Below are positions 31,858 through 40,421 of a DNA stretch of 43,667 nt, piece by piece. A model generated the notes under the pieces. The model saw only the letters and a list, made by a program, of their open reading frames with translations, searched no databases and had not been told where the DNA came from. This stretch comes from an uncultured Bacilli bacterium (GTDB taxonomy: Bacteria; Bacillota_I; Bacilli_A; RF39; UBA660): NCBI GenBank assembly GCA_944358355.1, contig CALVQY010000010.1, positions 1 through 43,667 on the forward strand, given 5' to 3'. The position numbers and the translations under genes were made by a program. The stretch's first letter is position 1. Each line of letters opens with the position of its first letter.

Positions 31858-32356
31858 CTGCTTGTATTCCGCATCTTGTTTACCTTGATTTTTTACATAT
31901 TCTTTTATTACCGATTCATTTTGATTTTTTCCTACTGTAGCCACAAAATAACCGTCTGACCAAAACTGTCCTCCCCATAGTTGTTTCTTTACTTGAGGAC
32001 ATTCGACAAAAATTTGTCTTGCTGTTATACTTTTTATTATTTTCACTATTTTACTAGGTGCATAGTTTGGTGTGCTTTGAACTAGAAAATGTACATGATC
32101 TTTATCCGTACCTATTTCTAGAAAAACAATATAATCATAACGTTTCTCTATCTCAAGACAAATTTGTCGAAGATGTTCATCCACTGTTTCATCAAATACT
32201 ACACGACGGTATTTTGCTGGACATACAATGTGGTAAACAAGATTGCTTACGTTGTGCGACAAATATAGATATTGACTATCTCCCATAACATCGCCCTCAC
32301 TTCGTATTTATAATACTACGTTCGGCCTTACGTTGCAAGCAACGGGGAATTAAACC
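31785..32356 (-). mobile_element. IS200/IS605-family insertion sequence (tnpA only)
   Basis: A single Y1 transposase gene with subterminal hairpins. At the right end (minus-strand sense) CCCCGTAGC-TT-GCTGCGGGG (plus 31793-31812) forms a 9-bp stem with a G-T pair. At the left end CGTTGC-TT-GCAACG (about 32331-32344) forms a 6-bp stem next to TTTAATTCCCCG. No terminal inverted repeats or target duplications are seen, as expected for this family. It has inserted within the unknown gene at 31123. Exact ends are estimates. Confidence 0.85.
31828..32286 (-). CDS. tnpA: IS200/IS605 transposase TnpA (Y1 HUH enzyme)
   Basis: A 152-aa protein with YHIVCPAKYRRVVF at the start, the HUH motif in DKDHVHFLVQ, the WGGQFWSDGYFVATVG block and the catalytic Tyr in IKEYVKNQG. 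Length and motifs are complete, so the element may be active. The ATG at 32286 follows GAGGG by 7 nt. No tnpB/IscB partner is present; this is an IS200-type solitary tnpA element. It transposes as single-stranded DNA. Confidence 0.96.
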   Translation of the reverse strand: MGDSQYLYLSHNVSNLVYHIVCPAKYRRVVFDETVDEHLRQICLEIEKRYDYIVFLEIGTDKDHVHFLVQSTPNYAPSKIVKIIKSITARQIFVECPQVKKQLWGGQFWSDGYFVATVGKNQNESVIKEYVKNQGKQDAEYKQLYLKFQQQK

Positions 32357-32361
32357 CTAGA

Positions 32362-32390
32362 CTAATGACCATGCACCGTATGGTCATTAG
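32362..32390. repeat. Perfect 11-bp inverted repeat at the edge of the mobile region
   Basis: CTAATGACCAT (32362-32372), a 7-nt loop and ATGGTCATTAG (32380-32390). It lies just outside the IS200 left end and exactly at the break in the metallo-beta-lactamase remnant. It may be the terminal hairpin of the older element carrying the 31123 gene. Confidence 0.75.
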
Positions 32391-32539
32391 TTATTAAAAA
32401 TATGCCATGTTCATTTTGAATAGCAAAACAGGTATTATATAAATCTAATACTATACCATTACCTGTTCCTAACATTATAATTTCAGTCATTGCTCACCAC
32501 CTCTACTTTGTTTTCTTTTAAAAATTCTGGATATATCAT
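32391..32539 (-). pseudogene. 5' remnant of an MBL-fold hydrolase gene (and a possible S66 peptidase start)
   Basis: On the minus strand, ATG 32490 after a GAGGTGGTGAG site opens MTEIIMLGTGNG...LYNTCFAIQNEHGIFLI, the first beta strands of a metallo-beta-lactamase-fold hydrolase. The homology stops at the inverted repeat (32390), before any HxHxDH motif, and the frame ends at 32362. The rest is not found on the other side of the mobile region. Just upstream, ATG 32539 (overlapping the previous stop as ATGA) opens an 18-aa frame beginning MIYPEFLKENK, which resembles the N-terminus of LD-carboxypeptidases. Both are probably debris of deletions around the insertion. Confidence 0.5.
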
Positions 32540-33132
32540 AAGTCCTCCTCTTTCCAAGGCATTATTGTTAATTTAGGCCATTTTTTCTTCCATTTATTTA
32601 CCTTTTTTATATAATCAGCTTCAGTAAAATCTGTCTTTACTGGTCTTATTACCATATTAAACAAATCATTAAGTCCATATGGAGCATCTACTATTAAGTT
32701 ATTATTTTCTAGTCTTACTCCTATACAAGTTATGGTAGTTTCCCATCTACTAACTGCATCTTCAACACTTGTATATGGCATTCTGTTTTCATTATACTTT
32801 TCGTTATACCATATATGTACTCTTGCTTCGTTTTTTACATCTAGCTTTATATTTAAATCGCTTAACAATTCTTCTACATATTTAATAACTATATCTTCTT
32901 TCTCATAAGAGATATCTTCATCATAATAAACGATATCATAGTCATTTATATTAGCATCTATCCTAAGCCCGTGAAGATAGTTGAAGACTGTTTGATTGAT
33001 ACATCCTGCTCCTACATAGTAGTTTTTTAAATTAGACTTTTCTAAGCGTTTTAATACTTCTTTTAAAGTTTCATTCTTAAACAATATTTCTTCTAAGTCT
33101 TTTAATTGTTCATTTAAATTTTTACTCTTCAT
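32536..33132 (-). CDS. Nucleotidyltransferase-fold protein, COG3575/DUF925-like
   Basis: A 198-aa protein. The core NYYVGAGCINQTVFNYLHG followed by INDYDIVYYD holds the GxG...DxD-type pattern of minimal nucleotidyltransferases. The later blocks RVHIWYNEKY, YTSVEDAVSRWETTITCIGVRL and APYGLNDLFNMVIRP are typical of COG3575. The substrate is unknown. AAGGAG precedes the ATG by 4 nt. It lies 8 nt after the FemAB-like gene, so it probably belongs to the same transcript as the cell-wall genes. Confidence 0.85.
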   Translation of the reverse strand: MKSKNLNEQLKDLEEILFKNETLKEVLKRLEKSNLKNYYVGAGCINQTVFNYLHGLRIDANINDYDIVYYDEDISYEKEDIVIKYVEELLSDLNIKLDVKNEARVHIWYNEKYNENRMPYTSVEDAVSRWETTITCIGVRLENNNLIVDAPYGLNDLFNMVIRPVKTDFTEADYIKKVNKWKKKWPKLTIMPWKEEDL

Positions 33133-33140
33133 AATACTCC

Positions 33141-34364
33141 TTAATGTCTTATTTTATGAATTAATTTTATTAAATAATAGATAGGAGATGTCTTTATTTC
33201 AAACTCACCTATTAATTCTTCTACAAAGCCATTGAATCCTGTCTTAAATTCATAGATACCATAATCTTTATCATTTTTATCAAAATTACCGGGAATACCA
33301 TAAAAATTATATCTTGCAAATCCATGTTCTATACCATATTTAATCATTTCCCATTGAATTAGATATTGAGAATTATACATCATAAACTCTTCATAGTTGC
33401 CACTTGATAAATAGATTATTTCAGGATTAGTCATAATAAACATAGAACCTGATAGAGTTATAACATTTCCATGTTCTTTTTTGATAGCTTCAGCTTCTTT
33501 AATTCTTTTATTTATAGCATTAATGGCATCATTTATAGATTTTCTCTTACCATCATTATATTTAGCATCTGATAATTTGGCTAACTCATCTTCCTTTTCT
33601 TTTTTCTCTTTATTTAAAAGTTCTAGATGTTTATTTAAATCTAATTTAGTTATTAAATATTTTATCTCATCTTTAGGCTTAAATAAGTCATACATATTCT
33701 CAAAATATGCTAGATTTCTAATGTCAAAACCTTTTCTTTTACCTGTCTCTTCCATTATTTTATAGAACTCTTTTAAGTCCTTTTTTTCTAGTTCTATTAT
33801 CTCTATACCATTTTTTTGAGTTTTTCTAATCGTATTTCTAGTATTAGGTTTCATATTTTTTAAAACTTCATCTTCAGATTTATCTTTAATATCTAAAACA
33901 TACATCCATGATACTTGTTCTCTATCATCTAGTGGAAGTAGTTTGAAGCCTAAAGACTTTATTTCTTCAACTATTTTAGTATTATCAATTCCATTTTCTA
34001 CTACTTCGCCTTTACCATTACGTTCTTTATTTATGACATAGGGATCAATTCTTAGAACGTAACCTTGATGTTCTTTGACGAACGCTGTTAGTTTATTTAA
34101 AAATTCTTTTAAAGTTTTTTCATCATTATAATCTACTAAAGGTCCACGTAGAGCATAGAATTCATACTTGTTAAAATGTCTTTTCTTGCCTACTAAAAGA
34201 GTCGCTCCTACTAATTTATCATTATCATATAGCCCTAGATAATAAGAAGTCCAACCATTTAATTCCCTTAGTTTACCTATTTCTTCTGTTTGCATAAAAG
34301 TTCTATAAGGACTTTTTTTAGCATAGTCGGCAAAAGTTTTAACATCTATTTCTTTTAATGTCAT
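33141..34364 (-). CDS. FemAB/MurM-like peptidoglycan branching aminoacyltransferase
   Basis: A 407-aa protein with two GNAT-like halves separated by an antiparallel coiled coil (~245-300, LLNKEKKEKEDELAKL...INDAINAINKRIKEAEAI), the hallmark of FemX/FemA/MurM. Conserved blocks are YEFYALRGPLVDY, VLRIDPYV, KNMKPNTRNTIRKTQKNGIEI and FARYNFYGIPGNFDKNDKDYGIYEFKTGFNG. The enzymes add amino acids from aminoacyl-tRNA to the lipid II lysine side chain at the inner membrane face. It starts just after the flippase gene (AGGAGG, 6-7 nt). A second paralogue is at 36127-37374. Confidence 0.92.
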   Translation of the reverse strand: MTLKEIDVKTFADYAKKSPYRTFMQTEEIGKLRELNGWTSYYLGLYDNDKLVGATLLVGKKRHFNKYEFYALRGPLVDYNDEKTLKEFLNKLTAFVKEHQGYVLRIDPYVINKERNGKGEVVENGIDNTKIVEEIKSLGFKLLPLDDREQVSWMYVLDIKDKSEDEVLKNMKPNTRNTIRKTQKNGIEIIELEKKDLKEFYKIMEETGKRKGFDIRNLAYFENMYDLFKPKDEIKYLITKLDLNKHLELLNKEKKEKEDELAKLSDAKYNDGKRKSINDAINAINKRIKEAEAIKKEHGNVITLSGSMFIMTNPEIIYLSSGNYEEFMMYNSQYLIQWEMIKYGIEHGFARYNFYGIPGNFDKNDKDYGIYEFKTGFNGFVEELIGEFEIKTSPIYYLIKLIHKIRH

Positions 34365-34365
34365 T

Positions 34366-36036
34366 TTATTTCCTCCTAAATTTATTAGTTATCTTATTTA
34401 TTATTTTACTACCAAATACTTCTTCTATTAAATTAAATTTATGAGCGACAAAGAAATATACTAATACACCAATAAGAGCATAAATAGCGATAATTGGAAT
34501 GTTTAATAGTCTTACTGATGATGTAATTGGAATTATTAATTTTAATAATGATAGTACTACTAGCATAGCGATATCTGCTATAATGATTTTACCTAATAGT
34601 TTAACAGTTGGCATATAACTTACACCACATTTTCTTTTTAAGAAGATTAAGCATAAAATAATTCCTACAGCATAACCAAGTATTGTGGCAGTTATAGAAC
34701 CATAAACAGGAACGAAACCAAGATTATGGAAAAGGTTGATTAATGGAATATTTAATACTAATTTTATTAGAACACCTACAACAAGAGAGATTAAAACTTC
34801 TTTATAGTATTTTAAGACTTGAACTATTGATACTAAAGCTGTATAAGTTGATATTGTTAAAGCGACAAAGACAAAATATTTTATAATAACAGCACCATAT
34901 TCACTATTATTACCATAGAATACTTCCCAGACTGGATCTGCTAAGAATGATAGTCCTAAAGTCATAGGAACTGATATGAATAGTAAGACTTGAAGAGTTT
35001 GATTTATCTTATGATGAATATCTTTTTTATCCTTTTTTACTGAAGCTGATGTAAGGTTTGGAATTAAGCTTACAATAATACCAGTTGAGATAGAGACAAT
35101 AATCATATTTATTTTATTACCCCAAGTAGAGATTACACTCATAATATTTTCAGCATTTCTAGTTGTAAGCCCGACATCATTTACCATTGTTTTGACAAGA
35201 GTTGTCATGTCAATAAAGTCATAACATGATTTAAAAACATCTATCATAATAAAAGGTAAGGCATACCAGAATATTTTTATTAATATTTCTTTAGTTTTAA
35301 TTACAGGTTCATCTACTTCAAGAGTCTTTTCATGAAGTTGTTTTTTGTTTTTTCTAACCTTATCTAATAGATAGAAATAAGCGAAGATTGCTCCTGCTGT
35401 CGCACCGAATACAGCGATTCCCACTCCTGTTTGTAAAGAAAGATTAAAGACATTAATAGCAAGAAAACTTCCTGCTACTATAATAATTACTCTTACTAAT
35501 TGTTCTAGTACTTGACTAATAGAAGGAGGTGTTATAAATTTGTGGCCTTCAAGGTAGCCTCTATAGATACTAAGAGTTGGAACGATTAGAATAGCAGTAG
35601 CGATCACTCTTACTACCATTGTTACATCTTCAATAGTATTGCCACCTTCTAAATCACCAAGAATCGCTCTTGCAATTGATGGGGCAAAGATAAAAAGAAT
35701 TATAAAGATAGTAATACCCATAATTATGGCAATCTTACGTCCTAATTTAAAGGCTTTTTCTTTGGCATTATAATATCCTAAAGTTTGATACTCACTAATT
35801 ATTTTACTAATAGCATTAGGGATACCAGCACAGCTTAGTGATTGAAATAAATTATAGATTGTATAGGCATATCCATATAAGGCTCCACCACTACCACCAA
35901 TAATGGCATAAAATGGTATTACATAAAGCATACCTAGTATTTTACTACCTACGATTCCAAGTGTTGCGATAAAAGCTCCATTTAAAAAGGAGTTTTGTTT
36001 TAATTCTTTATTTTTCTTTGTCTTTATTTTTGCCAT
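34366..36036 (-). CDS. MurJ/SpoVB-type lipid flippase
   Basis: A 556-aa membrane protein with about 14 helices, of the MVF/polysaccharide transporter group (MATE superfamily). Typical are SFLNGAFIATLGIVGSKILGMLYVIPFY at the N-terminus, ALYGYAYTIYNLFQSLSCAGIPNAISKIISEY, and LSIYRGYLEGHKFITPPSISQVLEQLVR. In B. subtilis the close relative YtgP serves as MurJ, and SpoVB acts in spore cortex formation. Location next to two MurM-like enzymes supports lipid II flipping. The ATG follows GGAGGAC. It heads a minus-strand operon; TATTAT at 36062-36067 may be its -10. Confidence 0.9.
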   Translation of the reverse strand: MAKIKTKKNKELKQNSFLNGAFIATLGIVGSKILGMLYVIPFYAIIGGSGGALYGYAYTIYNLFQSLSCAGIPNAISKIISEYQTLGYYNAKEKAFKLGRKIAIIMGITIFIILFIFAPSIARAILGDLEGGNTIEDVTMVVRVIATAILIVPTLSIYRGYLEGHKFITPPSISQVLEQLVRVIIIVAGSFLAINVFNLSLQTGVGIAVFGATAGAIFAYFYLLDKVRKNKKQLHEKTLEVDEPVIKTKEILIKIFWYALPFIMIDVFKSCYDFIDMTTLVKTMVNDVGLTTRNAENIMSVISTWGNKINMIIVSISTGIIVSLIPNLTSASVKKDKKDIHHKINQTLQVLLFISVPMTLGLSFLADPVWEVFYGNNSEYGAVIIKYFVFVALTISTYTALVSIVQVLKYYKEVLISLVVGVLIKLVLNIPLINLFHNLGFVPVYGSITATILGYAVGIILCLIFLKRKCGVSYMPTVKLLGKIIIADIAMLVVLSLLKLIIPITSSVRLLNIPIIAIYALIGVLVYFFVAHKFNLIEEVFGSKIINKITNKFRRK

Positions 36037-36075
36037 CTTAAGTCCTCCAATTTCTTTAAATATAATACCATATTA

Positions 36076-36104
36076 TTGAAAAGTTTTAAAGTAACTTGTA
36101 TAAT
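36076..36104 (+). promoter_or_regulatory. Promoter of the second FemAB-like gene
   Basis: TTGAAA (36076-36081), a 17-nt spacer and TATAAT (36099-36104), in the 90-bp divergent gap. Confidence 0.85.
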
Positions 36105-36126
36105 TAAAGAAGATAGAGGTGATTTA

Positions 36127-37374
36127 ATGGAACTTAGAGAATTAACAAAAAAAGAATTTGATGCTTATGCTCTAAATCACCCCTTAGGTAGTTTTCAACA
36201 AACAAGTTCTTGGGGGAGATTTATGGAAGGAGATAAATTCCATGCTTATTATGTTGGAGGATTTATAAAAGAGAAAATTGCAGGAGCAAGTTTACTTTTT
36301 TCTTATGAGAGAAAAAAAGGTAAGCGAATTTTCTATGCACCACGTGGTTTTTTAATTGATTATAAGAACGAAGAATTATTAAAGGAGTTTACGGAAGAAG
36401 TTAAAAGGTTTATAGTAGAAAAACATGGGGTATTCTTAAAAATTGACCCTTATATTTTAGTGAGAGATAGAGATAGTGAAGGAAATATAATAGATGGTGG
36501 AGTTTATAATGATTTTGTAGAAGTTAATCTTACTAATGCAAATTTTATAAAGGTTAGTGATAAAATACAACCTAAATGGCTTAGTAGAATTAATTTAAAA
36601 GATAAAACTATCGATGATGTTTTTAAGAATTTTAGTCCTAAAGCAAGACAAACAGTTAGAAGAAATGAAAGACTTGGATTTAAAATACGTGATTTTGATT
36701 TTAAAAATATAGATAAGTTTATAGACATTATCAATGAGGAATCTAAAAAATATCATATTATTTCTCCTACAAAAACCTTCTTTTTAGATTTAAAACAAGC
36801 TTTTGATGGTAATATTAAATTTATGGAAGTTTATTTTAATAAGGATGAAGTTATTAACAATATTAAGAAAATGATTTTTGATATTAATGAACAAAGAGAA
36901 ATTAGAATTAATAATTATCATAGCTCAAAGATGACAGAAGAGTATTTTGTTAATAAAGAGTTAGAAGATGAAGATGAGATTAAAAGATTGGAAAGTTTAA
37001 AAGAATACTTTTCTAAATGTAGTGATGATGTTAGCATGGGTATTTTTATGTTTATAACTACAGGTAATGAAGTTGTAGCATTAAATGGTGGTATAGTAGA
37101 TGAATATAATAAATTAGATGCTTCTTATACTCTTCATTATGAAATGATTAAGTATGCAATTGATAATGGTTATAAGTATTATAATTTATATGAAATTGGT
37201 GATATTACGGATTCTAATAATAAATTAAAAAACTCATACAACTATAAAAAGAACTTCGGTGGTGAAGTTGTTGAATTAGTTGGAGAGTATGATTTAGTAA
37301 TTAATCCTAAATATACTGATATGGCAAGAAAATATTTTCCAGAGTATTTAGGTGTTAAAACTATATTTAAATAA
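36127..37374 (+). CDS. FemAB/MurM-like peptidoglycan branching aminoacyltransferase (second copy)
   Basis: A 415-aa paralogue of the protein at 33141-34364 with the same plan: GNAT-like half, coiled-coil arm (~238-300, NKDEVINNIKKMIFDINEQRE...EDEIKRLESLKEYF), GNAT-like half. Conserved blocks are RIFYAPRGFLIDY, FLKIDPYI, NFSPKARQTVRRNERLGFKI and YYNLYEIGDITDSNNKLKNSYNYKKNFGG. Start ATG 36127 follows GAGGTG; the frame is open upstream to 36076 but that lies in the promoter. Two such enzymes suggest a cross-bridge of at least two residues or two substrates. It is divergent from the flippase. Confidence 0.92.
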   Translation: MELRELTKKEFDAYALNHPLGSFQQTSSWGRFMEGDKFHAYYVGGFIKEKIAGASLLFSYERKKGKRIFYAPRGFLIDYKNEELLKEFTEEVKRFIVEKHGVFLKIDPYILVRDRDSEGNIIDGGVYNDFVEVNLTNANFIKVSDKIQPKWLSRINLKDKTIDDVFKNFSPKARQTVRRNERLGFKIRDFDFKNIDKFIDIINEESKKYHIISPTKTFFLDLKQAFDGNIKFMEVYFNKDEVINNIKKMIFDINEQREIRINNYHSSKMTEEYFVNKELEDEDEIKRLESLKEYFSKCSDDVSMGIFMFITTGNEVVALNGGIVDEYNKLDASYTLHYEMIKYAIDNGYKYYNLYEIGDITDSNNKLKNSYNYKKNFGGEVVELVGEYDLVINPKYTDMARKYFPEYLGVKTIFK

Positions 37375-37391
37375 TTTTCACATCTGATACT

Positions 37392-37420
37392 TTGACATTA
37401 GTATAAAAATATGATATTAT
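37392..37420 (+). promoter_or_regulatory. Strong promoter for a probable antisense RNA
   Basis: TTGACA (37392-37397), a 17-nt spacer and TATTAT (37415-37420). No protein gene of useful length follows on this strand. Confidence 0.8.
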
Positions 37421-37532
37421 GTATTTGTCAAAGAAATTGACATAAAATAAAAATGAATACATCTATTAGAATAGATGCTTTCATAAAATTGGACTTATAA
37501 ATGCATCTAATTCCAGGAGGAATCAGATGCAT

Positions 37533-37616
37533 TTATTTATTGTAAATCAAAGATATTACTATAAATAACAATAGGAGGATTATTGTGTAGAATTCATTGT
37601 TGTTTTTCTTATCCAT
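37533..37616 (-). CDS. 27-aa single-membrane-span peptide, candidate type I toxin
   Basis: The peptide has a short charged start (MDKKNNNEFY), one hydrophobic helix (TIILLLLFIVISLIY) and a final NK. This is the size and layout of type I toxins (Fst/TxpA-like) and of other small membrane peptides such as KdpF. The ribosome binding site AAAGGGG lies 7 nt before the ATG. The transcript would carry AUGAAUACAU at its 5' side (plus 37673-37684) and AUGUAUUCAU at its 3' side (plus 37453-37464), plus AUUUAUUU/AAAUAAAU, allowing a 5'-3' fold-back. A strong antisense promoter runs through it. No sequence relative is recognised. Confidence 0.55.
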   Translation of the reverse strand: MDKKNNNEFYTIILLLLFIVISLIYNK

Positions 37617-37697
37617 AGTCCTTCCCCTTTCTACAATTTTAAAGTTATAGAAAGTCATCTAATTCCAAATAAATGTATTCATATATAGTATAGCATT

Positions 37698-37726
37698 AAA
37701 CCCGTATCTTTCATAGTACGGGTTTT
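37698..37726. terminator. Hairpin terminator
   Basis: AAACCCGTA (37698-37706) pairs with TACGGGTTT (37717-37725) across 10 nt, with four T on the plus strand. It may end the antisense RNA, and in the other direction cse60. Confidence 0.65.
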
Positions 37727-37747
37727 CGTAAGTATATTTTTGTCCTT

Positions 37748-37918
37748 TTAATAATAAATTATCATAGCAGAAAAGCAATAAATCTGTTCTTCGCCACTAG
37801 GAAAAGAACTAACGGCATATTTAATATCTACAACTTCTCCATCTAAATCATCTAAAAACTCATTCATGGCTTTTTGTAAATCACTTTCATCTTCATAGTC
37901 AAATATTTTTACTTTCAT
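37748..37918 (-). CDS. Cse60-like small sporulation protein
   Basis: A 56-aa protein. MKVKIFDYEDESDLQKAMNEFL at the start and IKYAVSSFP...EEQIYCFSAMIIY at the end match the Cse60 family, whose B. subtilis member is a small acidic protein made in the mother cell under sigma-E. The ribosome binding site is weak (AAAGG, 13 nt away). It stands alone between the leuS terminator and the candidate toxin locus. The exact role is unknown. Confidence 0.78.
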   Translation of the reverse strand: MKVKIFDYEDESDLQKAMNEFLDDLDGEVVDIKYAVSSFPSGEEQIYCFSAMIIYY

Positions 37919-37973
37919 AGAAATATCACAGCCTTTCTACTCTATTTTAAAATACTTTATCCACAAAAAATGT

Positions 37974-38013
37974 GGAAAAAAAGCAAAGAGAATTATAAAC
38001 ACCACCTTTGCTT
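37974..38013 (-). terminator. Terminator of the leuS operon
   Basis: AAGCAAAG (37981-37988) pairs with CTTTGCTT (38006-38013), with a minus-strand T run. A second hairpin with CCACA/TGTGG arms follows. Confidence 0.82.
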
Positions 38014-38021
38014 GTTCAAAA

Positions 38022-40418
38022 CTATTTTACAACTATATTTACTATTTTACCTTTGATAACAATAATCTTAACTATTTCCTTACCTTGAGTAAATCTTTTT
38101 ACATTGTCTTGCTCTAAGGCTTTTTCTTTAACTACGTCTTCACTATCATCAACATTTATTGTTATAGTAGCACGTACTTTACCATTTACTTGAACTGCAA
38201 TTGTTTTTTCAGTTTCTACAAGTTTAGATTCATCATATGTAGGCCAACTTTCATATGCAATAGTTTCTTTATGTCCTAATAATTGCCAAATTTCTTCAGA
38301 AATAAATGGTGCAACAGGATTTAATAATTTTATAAAATCTTCAGCATATTTACGTGGAAAACATCCTTCTTTATAGACTTCATTTATAAAAATCATCATT
38401 TGGCTAATAGCAGTATTGAAATTTAAACTTTCATAATCATCAGTAACTTTTTTTACAGTCTTATTAAATATAAAATCTAAATTAGGGTTTCCTTGTTCTA
38501 CTATTTTATCACTATTATATAGTCTCCATATTCTGTCTAAGAATTTTTGTGCACTTTCAACTCCATTATTATTCCATGGTTTATCTGCTTCTATTGGTCC
38601 CATAAACATTTCATATACTCTAAGAGTATCTGCACCGTATTTTTCTATTATATCATTAGGATTTATTGAATATTTAGGATATCTTTTACCCATTTTTATA
38701 CCATTTTCTCCTAAAATCATTCCCTGATGAACTAATTTTTGAAATGGTTCTTCTGTAGGAGCAATATGTTTTTCATATAAATATCTATTCCACATTCTTG
38801 AATAAAGAAGATGCCCTACCGCATGTTCTGGTCCACCAACATATAGATCTACTGGCATCCAATGTTTTAATAATTCTGGATTTCCTATTTCTTTATCATT
38901 TTGTGGATCTATATATCTAAGAAAATACCAACTTGATCCAGCTGACCCTGGCATAGTTGATGATTCCCTTGTAACTTTTTTCCCATGATAAGTAGTATTT
39001 ATCCAGTCTGTCTTCTTTTGTAGTGGAGAAGCACCTGTCTTACTAGGAGTATAATCATCTAATTCTGGTAAAATCAATGGCAAATCATCATCATCTAATG
39101 CGTATGGTGTCATATTTTCATCATAAACTATTGGTATTGGCTCACCCCAATATCTTTGTCTAGCAAAGATCCAATCTCTTATTTTATAACTTATTTGTCG
39201 ATGTCCTAATTTATTTTTTTCTAAATATTGGATTGTTTTTTCTATAGCTTCTTCTTTTTTATTAATTCCTTCTAGAAGCGGAGAATTAATATAATTTCCT
39301 GAACCAATATATGCTTCTTTATCTATATTACCTCCTTCAATTACAGGGATAATATCTAAGTTATATTTTTTAGCAAATTCATAATCTCTTTCATCATGAG
39401 CAGGTACTGCCATAATTGCTCCTGTACCATAGCCAACTAAAACATAATCACTTATCCATATAGGCACTTTTTTATTAGTTAATGGATTTATAGCATAGGC
39501 TCCTGTAAACACACCTGTTTTTTCTTTGTTTAACTCTGTTCTTTCTAAATCTGATTTTCTTTCACAGTTCTCCTTATATTTAAGAACCTCTTCAAGTTTT
39601 TCTTTACTAGTAATTTCTTTAACAAGCGTGTGTTCTGGTGCTAAAACACAATATGTAACTCCAAATATAGTATCAGGTCGTGTTGTGAATACAGATATTT
39701 TTTTATCAGAATTTTCAATAGTAAATTCTATTATAGCTCCCTCAGATTTACCAATCCAATTCCTTTGAATTTCTTTAGTTGAATCAGGCCAATCTAAATC
39801 GTTTAATCCTTCTAATAATTTATCTGCATATTTTGGAATATCTATAACCCACTGCTTCATGTTTTTTCTGACAACAGGATATCCACCTCTTTCACTCTTA
39901 CCATTTATTACTTCATCATTAGCTAAAACTGTTCCTAACTCTTCACACCAGTTAACTGGCATATCTTTTAAATAAGCTAGTTTATCTATAAATAGATTCT
40001 TAAATATCCATTGTGTCCAGTGATAAAATTTGGGATCACATGTAGAAATCTCTCTATCCCAGTCATAAGATAATCCCATTAAATATAGTTGCTTTTTAAA
40101 AGTATCTATATTTTTATATGTAAAACTAGCTGGGTGATTACCCGTTTTTATTGCATATTGTTCTGCTGGTAATCCAAATGCATCGAATCCCATTGGATGA
40201 AGAACATTATATCCCTGCATTCTTTTCATTCTAGCAACTATATCGGTTGCCGTGTATCCTTCGACGTGCCCGCAATGTAAGGCTACTCCTGAAGGATATG
40301 GGAACATATCTAATACATAATATTTCGGTTTACTAAAATCCCAAATATCTGTTTTAAAAGTTTTATTTTTCTCCCAATATTTTGACCATTTTTTTTCTAT
40401 ATTCTTAAAATCATACAT
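38022..40418 (-). CDS. leuS: Leucyl-tRNA synthetase
   Basis: A 798-aa class I synthetase. The HIGH region is [14 protein letters not shown] (~39-51), followed by [39 protein letters not shown]. The CP1 editing domain is complete ([35 protein letters not shown]). The KMSKS loop reads KMGKR ([17 protein letters not shown]), a variant known from related low-GC lineages. The C-terminal anticodon-binding and small end domain are present ([11 protein letters not shown]). AGGAG precedes the ATG. It is the last gene of an operon led by a T-box with leucine-type specifier, which gives tRNA-Leu charging control. Confidence 0.97.
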   Translation of the reverse strand: MYDFKNIEKKWSKYWEKNKTFKTDIWDFSKPKYYVLDMFPYPSGVALHCGHVEGYTATDIVARMKRMQGYNVLHPMGFDAFGLPAEQYAIKTGNHPASFTYKNIDTFKKQLYLMGLSYDWDREISTCDPKFYHWTQWIFKNLFIDKLAYLKDMPVNWCEELGTVLANDEVINGKSERGGYPVVRKNMKQWVIDIPKYADKLLEGLNDLDWPDSTKEIQRNWIGKSEGAIIEFTIENSDKKISVFTTRPDTIFGVTYCVLAPEHTLVKEITSKEKLEEVLKYKENCERKSDLERTELNKEKTGVFTGAYAINPLTNKKVPIWISDYVLVGYGTGAIMAVPAHDERDYEFAKKYNLDIIPVIEGGNIDKEAYIGSGNYINSPLLEGINKKEEAIEKTIQYLEKNKLGHRQISYKIRDWIFARQRYWGEPIPIVYDENMTPYALDDDDLPLILPELDDYTPSKTGASPLQKKTDWINTTYHGKKVTRESSTMPGSAGSSWYFLRYIDPQNDKEIGNPELLKHWMPVDLYVGGPEHAVGHLLYSRMWNRYLYEKHIAPTEEPFQKLVHQGMILGENGIKMGKRYPKYSINPNDIIEKYGADTLRVYEMFMGPIEADKPWNNNGVESAQKFLDRIWRLYNSDKIVEQGNPNLDFIFNKTVKKVTDDYESLNFNTAISQMMIFINEVYKEGCFPRKYAEDFIKLLNPVAPFISEEIWQLLGHKETIAYESWPTYDESKLVETEKTIAVQVNGKVRATITINVDDSEDVVKEKALEQDNVKRFTQGKEIVKIIVIKGKIVNIVVK

Positions 40419-40421
40419 AGT

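Larger units (their letters stand above)
37427..37730 (+). ncRNA. Candidate antisense RNA opposite a small hydrophobic peptide gene
   Basis: Predicted from the consensus promoter at 37392 to the hairpin at 37698-37726. The RNA would begin with a GTCAA-AGAAA-TTGAC hairpin, contain CATCTATT-AG-AATAGATG, and a long hairpin AAATGCATCT...AGATGCATTT (37498-37533) with an inner ATTCC/GGAAT stem. It covers the whole minus-strand 27-aa reading frame. A 13-aa frame with a good AGGAGG site (37527 on) lies in it and could alternatively be translated. Confidence 0.5.

Noticed and set aside
31629..32288. Open frames opposite the truncated gene and tnpA, including a possible tnpB remnant
   Set aside because: They are short shadows of the coding frames; no zinc-ribbon or RuvC motif of TnpB is present.
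37527..37568. 13-codon plus-strand frame with an AGGAGG site in the candidate antisense RNA
   Set aside because: Its good ribosome binding site lies in a stable hairpin and the peptide has no notable property; it is kept only as an alternative within the ncRNA entry.
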